A DNA stretch of 64,000 nucleotides, from the NCBI GenBank assembly GCA_019135865.1, contig JAGVVD010000058.1:1-64000 (forward strand), in the 5' to 3' direction. Shown here piece by piece: positions 1 to 8,570 of the stretch. The translations under genes and the position numbers were made by a program. The notes beneath the pieces are model-generated. The model was not told the DNA's origin. It saw only the letters and a program-made list of their open reading frames with translations, and did no database searches. Every line of letters starts with the position of its first letter. The first letter of the stretch is position 1. This DNA is from Elusimicrobiota bacterium (GTDB lineage: Bacteria > Elusimicrobiota > Elusimicrobia > Elusimicrobiales > UBA9959).

Positions 1-1131
1 ATCACCATGGAGTTCAAGAAAGGCCGCAGTTACATGCACTGCTCAAAGCGCAAAGGGCCTTGCTCGCAGCGTTTCTCGCGCGAAACGGACATAGAGCTGC
101 AATTGCGGGAAGAGATAAAGAGCGTGGCGCTCTGTTCGGCCTGGGCCACTGAAATACTGGCCCACCTTGAAAAGGAAAAGACGGCCTCGGCCCAGGCCGG
201 CGGCGCTGTGATAAAGGACTTACAGGCCGGCCTTGAGCCTATAGCCAAAAAGCTGGATTCGCTGCTGGACCTGGCCCTAAACGGCCAGCTTACGCATGAG
301 GAATACGCCGCCAAGAAAACGGAGCTTATCAGGGAAAAGAAGGATATTCAGGAGAAACTGGAGGTTTGCCGCAAAAAAGACTATGACCGGTTCACACCAG
401 TCATAGACTTTTTTGCGGAGGCTTCCCACGTCGGGAAGCTGGCTGAAACGGGAAATCCGGAAGAAATCCGGGATTTTGTCAAAAAAACCGGTTCACACTT
501 CCGGCTACGCGATAAAAAAATCGCGGTTGAATACAAAAATCCATGGAGAATTCTGCATAATTTTCTTTGCCTGCCGGCTGGAAAAAAAGAAAAAAAAATG
601 CAGAAACTCCAAATTGGTGGAGGCGCCGGGAATCGCACCCGGGTCCGCCAGCCGCACGCCGTAACCGCTACAGGCTTAGCCCTGTTATCGTCTCGTCAGG
701 ACCTTAGTACAGGACGACATGGTCCGGACCAGCTCCGTGTTTTCTTTCATTCCCGCCGGACGAAGCGCGCCAGTTGGAACGGCACCCTGCTTTTTGACGC
801 CTGGTGGAAGCCGCAGGGGGCGCTTCCTCCGGGCGAGGCTCACTTAGGCGTGGGCCCAGGCCAGCTCGTTGGAGTTGGCTTTTGTTTTTTTGACCCTGTT
901 TTACATGGCCTGGTCAACCATGGCCTGCTGAGACGGCGACACAAGCTAACGTCGAACCTGTTCGCCCCCGTCTTTCGCTGTGTATATTTTAGCAGTTCGG
1001 GGGGCGGTAGGCGAGGGCCGGAAGGCCCTATCTTTTCTTTTCGGGGAAAGCGGCCACGGCCCTGCCGACGTCGGCCAGCGGATCGGAGACGCCGGCTATG
1101 CGCACGCCGTCGCCGAAGCGCGAAGGGATGA
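1..1131 (+). CDS. Large serine recombinase, C-terminal part, reading into ssrA
   Basis: Partial: the frame is already open at base 1, so the catalytic resolvase domain lies outside the window. What is visible is the end of a recombinase zinc ribbon (HCSKRKGPC, first 20 residues), then a charged helical stretch (SLLDLALNGQLTHEEY, EKKDIQEKLE) typical of the coiled coil in large serine integrases, then the usual FVKK...NPW ending. The family would normally stop just after NPW, around base 600. Here there is no stop: the frame continues antisense through the whole tmRNA gene and into the end of mfd, stopping at 1131. Residues beyond about 200 are therefore probably not native protein. The role would be site-specific integration or excision of a mobile element; its position against the tmRNA 3' end fits an element integrated at ssrA. 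An A-rich run at 580-599 could hide a frameshift. Confidence 0.7.
   Translation: MTMEFKKGRSYMHCSKRKGPCSQRFSRETDIELQLREEIKSVALCSAWATEILAHLEKEKTASAQAGGAVIKDLQAGLEPIAKKLDSLLDLALNGQLTHEEYAAKKTELIREKKDIQEKLEVCRKKDYDRFTPVIDFFAEASHVGKLAETGNPEEIRDFVKKTGSHFRLRDKKIAVEYKNPWRILHNFLCLPAGKKEKKMQKLQIGGGAGNRTRVRQPHAVTATGLALLSSRQDLSTGRHGPDQLRVFFHSRRTKRASWNGTLLFDAWWKPQGALPPGEAHLGVGPGQLVGVGFCFFDPVLHGLVNHGLLRRRHKLTSNLFAPVFRCVYFSSSGGGRRGPEGPIFSFRGKRPRPCRRRPADRRRRLCARRRRSAKG
615..969 (-). ncRNA. ssrA: Transfer-messenger RNA (tmRNA)
   Basis: tmRNA frees stalled ribosomes and tags their nascent chains. The 5' end (GGGGGCGAACAGGTTCGACG read on the minus strand from 969) and the 3' end (GGGTGCGATTCCCGGCGCC then TCCACCA, ending at 615) are diagnostic. 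The first seven bases pair with the last seven before ACCA, with one G-U, giving the acceptor stem. The 3' CCA is encoded. The tag frame ends at a TAA at 844-846 and reads about KKTKANSNELAWAHA; the exact resume codon around 889-894 is uncertain. A possible -10 (TATACA, 981-986) lies just upstream, without a good -35. It is a one-piece tmRNA of about 355 nt, a normal size. The recombinase at 1-614 points into its 3' end. Confidence 0.93.
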
Positions 1132-4100
1132 AGCCCAGCCGGTCCCCGAAGGACTTGTGCCAGGAGCCGATTATGGCCGCGTCCACCGGCGACTTGGGGT
1201 GGAAGAATATCTCAATCGTGTCGCCTTTCTGGGCGACGGACCGCACGCCGTGAGCCGAAAGCGTCTTCTTGAACCTGATGATGCCGGCCAGGTTTTTCAG
1301 CGGCTGCGGCGCTGGGCCGGAGATGTCCTCGAACTCGGCGACGACCGCTTCGACGCGGCCGGCCGGCGCGTTGAGCAGTTTCTTGTAGAAATTGAGGCGT
1401 TCCATGTCGTCGCCGACATAATCCTCCGGGATATAGGCCGGCAGCGAGAGGTCGATGGCGGTCTCGGCCAGCTCCTCCTCGGCCTTGCCGCGCAGCCGGG
1501 CTATCTCGGAGTTGAGCAGCTTGATGTACATGTCGAGGCCGATGGTGTTGATGAAGCCGTGCTGCCTCACGCCCAGCAGTTCGCCCGCGCCGCGGATCTC
1601 CAGGTCGCGCATGGCCAGCCGGAAGCCGGAGCCCAGCTCCGTGAACTCCTCGAGCGCCGAGAGGCGCTTCATCGCCTCCTCGGTCATGGCGGCCGGCGGC
1701 CGCTCCTTTATCGCGGCCGCCTCGAAGCTTTCCTCCAGCCCCCAGCCCTCGGCGCGGCGGCGGCGCTTCTCCTCCGCCGGGTCCGGCTTTCCTTTCTTCT
1801 TTTTCCCCTCCGCCTCTTTCACCTGCTCGGCGGGGGTCCTGGGCTTCATCCAGCCCGGGAAGAAAAGCCAGCAGAAGGCCTTCTGCTTCTCGCGGCCTAT
1901 GCGGCCGCGCAGCTGGTAGAGCTGCGCCAGGCCCAGTTCGTGCGCGTTCTCGACGATGAGCGTATTGACCGACGGGATGTCTATGCCTGATTCGATGATG
2001 GTGGAGGCCAGCAGCAGGTCGTATTTGCGGTTGAGGAAGTCCCACATCCGTTCCTCCACCTCTTCCGCTTTCATCTGTCCGTGTATCGAGGCCGCCCGGA
2101 TATTGGGCATGAGCTTGCGCAGCTCGGCCAGCTTGGTGTCCATGGTCTGCACGCGGTTATAGACGTAATAGACCTGGCCGCCGCGCGCGAGCTCCTGGTT
2201 GACGGCCTCGGCGGCCAGCCGCGGCTCCCAGGGGCGCACGAAGGTCGAGATGGGCAGGCGGCCCATCGGCGGGCTCTCGATGACCGACATGGGTTTGAGC
2301 GTGGAGACCGACTGGTAGAGCGTGCGCGGGATGGGCGTGGCCGAGAGCATCAGCAGATGCACGCCCTTGGAGAGCACCTTGAGCCGGTCCTTGTCCTTGA
2401 CGCCGAAGCGGTGCTCCTCGTCGATGACCACGAGCCCCAGGTCGGCGAAGCCGGCGTCCTTCTGCAGGAGCCGGTGCGTGCCGATCAGGATGTCGCAGGC
2501 GCCCGAGGCCGCTTCGGCCAGCGCCTTCTTCTGCTCGGCTTTCGGCAGGAAGCGCGAGACCGCGCGGATGCGCACGGGGAACTCGCGGAAGCGGTTGACG
2601 AAATTACGGTAATGCTGGTCGGCCAGAATGGTGGTGGGGACCAGCACGGCGACCTGGCGGCCGTTGAAGACCGCGCGGGCGGCGGCGCGCATGGCGACCT
2701 CGGTCTTGCCGAAGCCGACGTCGCCCACCACGAGCCGGTTCATGGGTTTGGGCTGTTGCAGGTCGCCCAGCACGTCGGCGATGGCCGATTCCTGGTCGGG
2801 CGTCTCCTCGTAAGGGAAAGAGGCGGCGAACTCCTCCTCCAGGTGCCCGGCGTCGGGCAGGGCGCCGGTCTTCAGCGCGCCGCGCTCGGCCTCCAGCTTG
2901 AGGATGTCGCGGGCTAGCTGCTCCACCTCTTTCTTGACCCGGCTCTTGAGCTCCTTCCAGGTCTTGGTGTCCATGTGCGATAACCGCGGGACCCTGCCTT
3001 CGGAGGAGATGTATTTCTGCACGCGCGAGAAATCGTGCAGCGGCACCATCAGCCGGTCGCCCTTGGCGTACTCTATCTGCAGGCATTCGGCCTCGTCGAC
3101 CTGCTCCCCCCCCGCCTTGTAGGCGAGCTTCTTGAGGCCCAGGTAGCGGCCGACGCCGTAATCCTCGTGGACGACGAAGTCGCCGACCTTGAGGTCGGCC
3201 CATTTGAAGAACTTGGCCTTGGCGCGCGCGCCGGCGGCCTGCCGGTAGCGGCGCTGGAAGATCTCGGAGGTGGCCAGGAAGGCGAGCCGCGAGCGCTGAA
3301 GGACGAAACCCTCGGCCACGGGAGCGGTGACAAGCGCGCAGTACTTGTCGGCGTCGAGGTCCAGCAGGAGTTCCCCCAGGCGCTCGCGCTCGCCGCGGTT
3401 CATGCAGAAGAGATATACCGCGTGCCCGGCTTTCGAGAGGCGCTCCATGCCGGCGGCGGCCAGCTTGACGTCGGCGCCGTACGAATCGACGGTCCGCGCG
3501 CCGAAATCCTCCTCCGCTTCGTCGGTCCTGGCGTCGCCGTAGACCAGGCGTCGCAGGGCGGACGCTTCGGCGGGCAGTTCGGGCTCGGCGGCGCGGGAGA
3601 CCAGCAGTTCGGCGCCGGTCATCGGCGGCGTGCCGGTCAGCGGTTCCTCCCCCCGCGCGAAGGCCGGCGGCAGGAAGAACTCGGTCAGGAAGCCGGCGGT
3701 GTGCTGGGTCTCGATGTCGAAGGGGCGTATGCTCTCCAGCGCGTCGGTGAAGAACAGCCGCAGCGGTTTCTCCGCGCCCGGAGGGAACAGGTCGATGACC
3801 GAGCCGCGCACGGCGTACTCGCCGCGGGTCTCGACGAAAGAGGTACGCTCGTAGCCGGCTTTCTCGATGCGGCGCAGCAGCTCGGCCCGGGGATAGGAGA
3901 GGCCGGGCTTGAGCGCGAAGCCCAGGCCGGAGAATTCGCCCGGCGGCATGACCTTGTCGGCCAGGTGCGCCGCGGGGATAAGGAGTATCCGGCCGTCGGG
4001 ACCCGCGGGGCCGTAGAGGCGGCGCAGCGCCTCCGCGCGCTGGCCGGGCTCGGAACCCCAGGCCAGCAGTTCCGGCGCCTTGCGGCCCAGCGCCTGCCGC

Positions 4101-4258
4101 AGGCCCGCCGCCGCCGCGGAGAATTCCTGGAAGTCCTCCTCCTGCGCGGGGGCCCAGACCACGCATGACGCGCCGGAGTCCAGCCTTTCCAGCGCCAGCA
4201 TGGCCGCGGCCGTCATATTGGGCACGCCGCAGATCTTTTTCACATCATGGCTTTCCAC
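1028..4258 (-). CDS. mfd: Transcription-repair coupling factor Mfd
   Basis: DNA translocase that displaces stalled RNA polymerase and recruits UvrA for nucleotide-excision repair. Domain order fits Mfd: N-terminal UvrB-like region (to about 330), RNA-polymerase-interacting CarD-like domain (about 345-410, VGDFVVHEDYGVGRYLG), then the SF2 helicase with Walker A VGDVGFGKT (about 512), DEEH (about 613), LSATPIPR (about 640) and ESGID (about 756), followed by the RGRIGR and TRG regions and the C-terminal TRCF domain. At 1,076 aa it is slightly short for the family. A Lys/Glu/Arg-rich insertion of about 55 residues (about 799-854) separates the helicase from the conserved EEFTELGSGF segment. The longest frame starts at GTG 4258; a second GTG at 4243, preceded by GGAAAG at SD distance, is an equally plausible start. 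It is divergent from alr across a hairpin repeat. Confidence 0.95.
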   Translation of the reverse strand: MESHDVKKICGVPNMTAAAMLALERLDSGASCVVWAPAQEEDFQEFSAAAAGLRQALGRKAPELLAWGSEPGQRAEALRRLYGPAGPDGRILLIPAAHLADKVMPPGEFSGLGFALKPGLSYPRAELLRRIEKAGYERTSFVETRGEYAVRGSVIDLFPPGAEKPLRLFFTDALESIRPFDIETQHTAGFLTEFFLPPAFARGEEPLTGTPPMTGAELLVSRAAEPELPAEASALRRLVYGDARTDEAEEDFGARTVDSYGADVKLAAAGMERLSKAGHAVYLFCMNRGERERLGELLLDLDADKYCALVTAPVAEGFVLQRSRLAFLATSEIFQRRYRQAAGARAKAKFFKWADLKVGDFVVHEDYGVGRYLGLKKLAYKAGGEQVDEAECLQIEYAKGDRLMVPLHDFSRVQKYISSEGRVPRLSHMDTKTWKELKSRVKKEVEQLARDILKLEAERGALKTGALPDAGHLEEEFAASFPYEETPDQESAIADVLGDLQQPKPMNRLVVGDVGFGKTEVAMRAAARAVFNGRQVAVLVPTTILADQHYRNFVNRFREFPVRIRAVSRFLPKAEQKKALAEAASGACDILIGTHRLLQKDAGFADLGLVVIDEEHRFGVKDKDRLKVLSKGVHLLMLSATPIPRTLYQSVSTLKPMSVIESPPMGRLPISTFVRPWEPRLAAEAVNQELARGGQVYYVYNRVQTMDTKLAELRKLMPNIRAASIHGQMKAEEVEERMWDFLNRKYDLLLASTIIESGIDIPSVNTLIVENAHELGLAQLYQLRGRIGREKQKAFCWLFFPGWMKPRTPAEQVKEAEGKKKKGKPDPAEEKRRRRAEGWGLEESFEAAAIKERPPAAMTEEAMKRLSALEEFTELGSGFRLAMRDLEIRGAGELLGVRQHGFINTIGLDMYIKLLNSEIARLRGKAEEELAETAIDLSLPAYIPEDYVGDDMERLNFYKKLLNAPAGRVEAVVAEFEDISGPAPQPLKNLAGIIRFKKTLSAHGVRSVAQKGDTIEIFFHPKSPVDAAIIGSWHKSFGDRLGFIPSRFGDGVRIAGVSDPLADVGRAVAAFPEKKR

Positions 4259-4283
4259 AGGTTAATGATATAATTTTCAGACA

Positions 4284-4377
4284 GGGGACGCTGATTACTA
4301 AATGATTATTTATTCACAGGCAGCCTCTATATAGGAACGAATTGTTAGTAAATAATCATTTAGTAATCAGCGTCCCC
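4284..4377. repeat. 94-bp element with 29-bp perfect inverted repeats
   Basis: Arms 4284-4312 and 4349-4377 are perfect reverse complements, outer end GGGGACGCTGATTACT, around an AT-rich 36-nt loop. It lies in the mfd-alr divergent intergenic region and makes up most of it. It encodes nothing and looks like a MITE or REP-type palindrome mobilised in trans. No clear target-site duplication is visible. Either strand of a transcript would fold into a very stable hairpin. Confidence 0.85.
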
Positions 4378-4387
4378 TTCCCCTCTT

Positions 4388-5467
4388 ATGCTGAAATGGA
4401 TAGAGATAGACCGGCGGGTCATAAAGGCCAACGCCGCGGCGATAAAGCGGGAACTCAGGCCCGGCGTGAAGTTCATGGCCGTGGTGAAGGCCGACGGCTA
4501 CGGCCACGGGGCGGCGGAAGTTTCGCGCGCGGCCCTGGCCGGCGGCGCCGACCTGCTGGGCGTGCTTACCGCCGGGGAAGGCGCGCAACTGCGGAAGGCC
4601 GGCCTCAAGGCCCCGATAGTCTGCCTGGCGCCTTCCCTTCCGGACGAGGCGGGCGAGATCACGAAGCACCGCCTGATCCCCACCGTCGACGGCCTGCCCC
4701 TGGCCAGGGCCCTGGCCCGCCGGGGTTCCGCCGCGCGGCCGCTGCCCTGCCGGGTGGACATGGACCTGGGCCTGCGGCGCTGGGGAGTGGAACCGGGCGC
4801 GTTCCCGGCTTTCACGGAAAAACTGGCCGCCCTGCGCTCCCTCAGGCCGCTGGCCGTTTCCACGCACCTGGCCTACACGCCGCGGAAGAACCTGGTCGAG
4901 GCCGGGGAGAAGCTGCGCCGCTTCGCGGCGCTGGCCGGGGCCGCGCGCCGCTACTGGCCGGCGCTGCGGACCGACGCCGCCAACAGCGCCGTCTTCTGCG
5001 ACCTGCCCGACTGGCAGCTGGACATGGTCAGGATAGGGAACCTGCTCTACGGCATCTACCCTTCTAAGTATTACCTCGAAAAGAAAGGCGGGCCGCCCGT
5101 GCCCGGCCTGGAACGGCCGTGGAAGTTCTTCGCCAGGATAATCTCGGTCAAGAAGGTGCGCCGCGGCGAGTCGCTGGGCTATTCCAGCGAGTATGTGGCC
5201 ACGCACGACATGCGCGTGGCCGCCATCCCCGCCGGCTATTCCGACGGTCTGTCGATGGAGCCGGCCGGCGCCGGCGTCAGGATAGACCCGGGCGCCTCCT
5301 ACTGGGGCGTCCTGCGCGGGCGCAGGGCGCCGTTCATCGGCAGGCCGGGCATAATACACACGCTGCTGGACGTGACCGGCGTGCCCGGCGCGGCCGCCGG
5401 AGACCCGGTCTCGCTGCATTCCCGGCGCACCGCCGCCGGCGCCAAGCTCCCCAGGGTTTACAGATAA
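4388..5467 (+). CDS. alr: Alanine racemase
   Basis: PLP enzyme converting L- to D-alanine for peptidoglycan; it supplies the Ddl encoded at 13630-14694. The PLP-binding lysine is K34 in VVKADGYGHG. The TIM-barrel features MDLGLRRWG and STHLAYT follow, and the second catalytic region is LGYSSEYVATHDMRVAAIP with its tyrosine. The C-terminal beta domain is recognisable (RPGIIHTLLDVTGVPG, GDPVSL), but the usual stretch of about 25 residues between GDxVxL and the final RVPRVY is reduced to roughly ten residues, ending KLPRVYR. The length of 359 aa is near normal. The start ATG has no strong SD; it lies 11 nt after the palindromic repeat, so the leader is probably within or next to that element. 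It is convergent with the penicillin-binding protein gene across a second palindrome. Confidence 0.93.
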   Translation: MLKWIEIDRRVIKANAAAIKRELRPGVKFMAVVKADGYGHGAAEVSRAALAGGADLLGVLTAGEGAQLRKAGLKAPIVCLAPSLPDEAGEITKHRLIPTVDGLPLARALARRGSAARPLPCRVDMDLGLRRWGVEPGAFPAFTEKLAALRSLRPLAVSTHLAYTPRKNLVEAGEKLRRFAALAGAARRYWPALRTDAANSAVFCDLPDWQLDMVRIGNLLYGIYPSKYYLEKKGGPPVPGLERPWKFFARIISVKKVRRGESLGYSSEYVATHDMRVAAIPAGYSDGLSMEPAGAGVRIDPGASYWGVLRGRRAPFIGRPGIIHTLLDVTGVPGAAAGDPVSLHSRRTAAGAKLPRVYR

Positions 5468-5471
5468 AAAA

Positions 5472-5515
5472 GGGTCAGGTCCTTGCTTTTGACGTCAAAA
5501 GCAAGGACCTGACCC
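5472..5515. repeat. 44-bp perfect palindrome (REP-like), possible bidirectional terminator
   Basis: Perfect palindrome centred on GACGTC (5491-5496), with half-site GGGTCAGGTCCTTGCTTTTG. It fills the gap between the convergent stop codons of alr (5467) and the penicillin-binding protein gene (5520). A related element with the same half-site occurs at 22882-22955. A-rich bases before it and T-rich bases after it would allow it to end transcripts from either side. Termination is inferred from placement. Confidence 0.85.
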
Positions 5516-5519
5516 CTTA

Positions 5520-7634
5520 TCAATGCTGTATGTCGCAGAATTCCTGCGGTTCGGTGCCTTTGAGGAAAGCTTCCAGTATCCGTTTCTTGCAGCCGGGAAG
5601 GGCCAGCCGGCCGTTCTCCTGGTCCACCGTGGCGAAGACTATGCCCTCGGGCACGGGGAAATCGCGCGCGGGCTGGTCCTTGAGCACCTCGGCCATTATC
5701 TCCGTCCACCAGGCCACGGCCTGGGAACTGCTCCAGTCCTTGACCGGCAGCGAGGTGAAATCGTCGTAGCCCATCCAGGCTCCGGCCGCCAGGTCCGGCG
5801 TCATGCCTATGAACCACATGTCCTTGGAGTCCTGGCTGGTGCCGGTCTTGGCGGCCACCGGGCGCCGCAGCGACGAGGCGCGTATGCCGGTGCCGCGCTG
5901 CACCACTCCTTTCATCATGTTGACCAGCAGATAAGAGGCCTGGGGAGAGAAACTCTCGGTCTCCGAGGGCACGTGCTCCTCCAGGACCTTCCCGCGGTTA
6001 TCCACCACGCGCAGCACGCCGAAGGGTTTGACACGGATGCCGCCGTTGCCGAAAGTGGCGAAAGCGCTGGTCATCTCCAGCGGGTTCACCAGCGAGGTGC
6101 CGAGGCCGACCGACGGTACCGGGTCGAGGCGGTTGTCGATGCCGGCCTTGTGCGCGACGTCGACGACCAGCGAAGGCCCGATGCGGTTGACCAGCGAGAC
6201 GGAGGAAAGGTTGCGCGACTGTTCCAGTGCCCTGCGCAGGGTGATATGACCCTGGAACTTGCCGTCGAAATTGTTGGGCACCCAGATCTTGAAGTCCTTG
6301 CTGCCGACGAAAGGCTGTATGGCCAGGTCGATGGAGTACTGGTCGGTGGCCCCCTCGAAGAGGCGCCAGTCCTTGCCGTCGTAATAGTACGCCAGCGGCA
6401 GGTCCTCCACGATCGAAGCCGGCGTGTAGCCGCTCATGAGCGCCGCCATCCAGACGAAAGGCTTGAAAGTGGAGCCGGCCTGGCGGGCCGCCTGCGTGGC
6501 GCGGTTGAACTGGCTCTCGCGGTAGTTCCGGCCGCCTATGAGCGCCTTGATGGCGCCGGTGCGCACGTCCAGTATGACGAAAGCGCCCTGCAGCGGCGCG
6601 CTCGAAGGCGAGACCTCGCCCTCCGCGGCGGGGTCCGGGGGCGGGCGGACCCTGGCCGCGTCCTCGTCGTATTTGGAGAGGACCTTCTCCATCACTTCCT
6701 CGGCCGGGGCCTGCATCGAGAGGTCGAGAGTGGTATAGATCTTCAGGCCGCCCTTCCAGAGCTGGGCGACGCCGTACCTGGGCTCCAGCTGCTGGCGCAC
6801 GTACTCTATGAAGTACGGCGCCCGGCCGGAGAGCAGGGTGGACTTGGAATCGGGCAGCGGCACCGCGAGCGCCTCCTCCATCTCCTTGTCCGTTATGTAG
6901 CCCTCGCGACGCATGCTCTGCAGCACCAGCTGCCGGCGCACGCGGGCCCTGTCGGGGTAGCTGAAAGGCGAAAAATTCCCCGGAGAAGGGATCACGCCGG
7001 CCAGCAGGGCGCATTCGGCCAGGTTCAGTTCCTTCACGTCCTTGCCGAAGAAGAGCTTGGCGGCCGACTGCACGCCGTAGACGCCGGAGCCCAGGTAGAT
7101 CTGGTTGAGGTACATCTGCAGGATCTCCTGCTTGGAGAAGTTCCTCTCTATCTGCAGCGCCAGCACCATCTCGCGCACCTTGCGGGCGACGGTCTTCTCG
7201 GGTTTGAGGAAGATGCCGCGCGAGAGCTGCTGGGTGATGGTCGAGCCGCCCTGCGCCTTGCGCGTGTGCAGCAGGTCGCGCAGCAGCGCGCGCAGGATGC
7301 CGCGCGGCGAGACGCCCCAGTGGCGGAAGAAGGACCTGTCCTCCATGGCTATGACGGCGTTCTGCAGGTCCACCGGGATCTCGGCCAGCGTCAGCAGCGC
7401 GCGCTTCTCGATGGAGAACTCGGCGATGACCTCCTCGTTGATATCGTAGACGTAGGTCGTCAGCGAGGGCGTGTATTCGTCTAGCTTGTCGATCGAGGGG
7501 ATGTCGTAGAGGATCTTGCGGCCGATGAAGGCCGCGGCGAGCATGAGAACGGCGAAAATGACCGCGGCGGAATAGGAAAGCCTCAACGCCAGTTTGTGGG
7601 GAGGCATCTCCTCCATTTCCCTGAAGAATTTCAT
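5520..7634 (-). CDS. Class A penicillin-binding protein (PBP1A-type)
   Basis: Bifunctional murein synthase: glycosyltransferase plus transpeptidase, anchored in the inner membrane. From the chosen ATG the protein has 704 aa, a cytoplasmic tail, one TM helix (about 17-40) and then the GT51 domain with the catalytic glutamate in IAMEDRSFFRHWG, GGSTITQQLSR and EILQMYLNQIYLG. The transpeptidase carries all three motifs: SxxK (GSTFKPF), SxN (SRN) and KTGT. A longer frame opens at ATG 7718, but that would put a TATAAT box (7650-7655) and a low-complexity Arg/Gly stretch in the coding region, so 7634 is preferred. No good SD is visible. It is shorter than many PBP1A proteins because it lacks a long C-terminal extension. 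Convergent with alr. Confidence 0.92.
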   Translation of the reverse strand: MKFFREMEEMPPHKLALRLSYSAAVIFAVLMLAAAFIGRKILYDIPSIDKLDEYTPSLTTYVYDINEEVIAEFSIEKRALLTLAEIPVDLQNAVIAMEDRSFFRHWGVSPRGILRALLRDLLHTRKAQGGSTITQQLSRGIFLKPEKTVARKVREMVLALQIERNFSKQEILQMYLNQIYLGSGVYGVQSAAKLFFGKDVKELNLAECALLAGVIPSPGNFSPFSYPDRARVRRQLVLQSMRREGYITDKEMEEALAVPLPDSKSTLLSGRAPYFIEYVRQQLEPRYGVAQLWKGGLKIYTTLDLSMQAPAEEVMEKVLSKYDEDAARVRPPPDPAAEGEVSPSSAPLQGAFVILDVRTGAIKALIGGRNYRESQFNRATQAARQAGSTFKPFVWMAALMSGYTPASIVEDLPLAYYYDGKDWRLFEGATDQYSIDLAIQPFVGSKDFKIWVPNNFDGKFQGHITLRRALEQSRNLSSVSLVNRIGPSLVVDVAHKAGIDNRLDPVPSVGLGTSLVNPLEMTSAFATFGNGGIRVKPFGVLRVVDNRGKVLEEHVPSETESFSPQASYLLVNMMKGVVQRGTGIRASSLRRPVAAKTGTSQDSKDMWFIGMTPDLAAGAWMGYDDFTSLPVKDWSSSQAVAWWTEIMAEVLKDQPARDFPVPEGIVFATVDQENGRLALPGCKKRILEAFLKGTEPQEFCDIQH

Positions 7635-7649
7635 AAAGTACCGGCCCCA

Positions 7650-7655
7650 ATTATA
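7650..7655 (-). promoter_or_regulatory. Candidate -10 box for the penicillin-binding protein gene
   Basis: Minus-strand TATAAT, 15 nt from the chosen ATG, so the leader would be about 8 nt. No matching -35 is seen at the usual spacing. It supports choosing the downstream start over ATG 7718. Confidence 0.45.
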
Positions 7656-7742
7656 CAAAATAGCGGGAAGCGGCCCCGCGCGGCGGCCGGCCGGCCGGCC
7701 ACTGTTTCTCCGCGCCATTAAAATGCTAAATTTAACCTACCT

Positions 7743-8570
7743 ATGAAAAAATACGCGCTACCCCTTCTTATCCCCCCGCTGGCCATGCTGCTCTCCTGCT
7801 CCGCGAAGAACGACGACAAGGTCCTGGCCCGCGTGGGCGGCGAAAAAATAACCGAAGCCCAGCTCCAGGAGAAACTGGGCGACATCTCCCCCTCCTACAG
7901 GGAGTTCCTGGACACGCCGGCCGGACGCCGGCAGTTCCTGGAGGTCCTGATAAACGAGCGCCTGATCCTGCTCGCCGCCAAAAAGAGCGGCGTCGCCTCT
8001 TCGGACGGCTACCGCGGGCAGGTCAGGGAGATGGAGAAGGACCTGAAGGACAAACTGGCCCAGTTCAAGGACTACCTGCTGACGAAACTCTGGGTGGAGG
8101 CCCTCAAAGAGAAGGAACTGATGACCACGGATGAGGAACTGACCGCCTATTTCGCGGAAAGTCCCAACGAGATAGTCATCGACCACCTGATGTACCCCAC
8201 CTACGAGGAGGCGGAGGCCGTCCTCAAGCGCGTGAAGTCGGGGGCCGACTTCTCCAGGCTGGCCAGGGACCGGGCCGGCGAGAAAGGGCTTATGACGGGG
8301 TCCGGCAGGATGCCCCCGATGATGAAAGGCGAGTTCATCCCCGAACTCGAGGATATGGCCTTCAAGATGAAGGTGGGTGAAGTGCAGGGGATAGTCAAGA
8401 CCAAGTTCGGCCACCATCTCATAAAGAAGATCTCGCAGACCAGGAAAGCCCGCGCTCCCGAGACCGAGGACAGGGTGCGCAGGATACTGGAGAAGAAGAA
8501 GTTCGACGCCCACATGGAGAAGCTCCAGGCGGAACTAGAAGTGGAGGTGCTCGATGAAGATTACAAATAG
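7743..8570 (+). CDS. Lipoprotein peptidyl-prolyl isomerase (PpiC/SurA-like)
   Basis: Predicted periplasmic chaperone/isomerase of 275 aa, anchored as a lipoprotein: the signal peptide ends in the lipobox LLSC (Cys about 19). A SurA-N-like segment follows (VGGEKITEAQLQEKLG, INERLILLAAKKSGV), then a parvulin domain of about 145-240 (IDHLMYPT, SGADFSRLARD, VGEVQGIVKTKFGHHLIKK). The gene is first in a tight chain: its last 17 nt overlap the next chaperone, which overlaps pdxA. The likely job is escorting outer-membrane or secreted proteins. It could equally be called a PrsA/PpiD-type foldase; isomerase activity cannot be judged from sequence alone. Confidence 0.85.
   Translation: MKKYALPLLIPPLAMLLSCSAKNDDKVLARVGGEKITEAQLQEKLGDISPSYREFLDTPAGRRQFLEVLINERLILLAAKKSGVASSDGYRGQVREMEKDLKDKLAQFKDYLLTKLWVEALKEKELMTTDEELTAYFAESPNEIVIDHLMYPTYEEAEAVLKRVKSGADFSRLARDRAGEKGLMTGSGRMPPMMKGEFIPELEDMAFKMKVGEVQGIVKTKFGHHLIKKISQTRKARAPETEDRVRRILEKKKFDAHMEKLQAELEVEVLDEDYK

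Noticed and set aside
954-970. Riboswitch-like CGAAAGACGGGGGCG at the tmRNA start
   Set aside because: It resembles part of the aptamer at 24621-24638 by chance; here it is the tmRNA 5' end with proper acceptor pairing.
1028-4168. Long plus-strand and alternate minus-strand frames within mfd
   Set aside because: Composition-driven shadows. The mfd frame carries all helicase motifs.
5523-7484. 653-codon plus-strand frame opposite the penicillin-binding protein gene
   Set aside because: No recognisable domain, and the opposite strand has complete GT51 and transpeptidase motifs.
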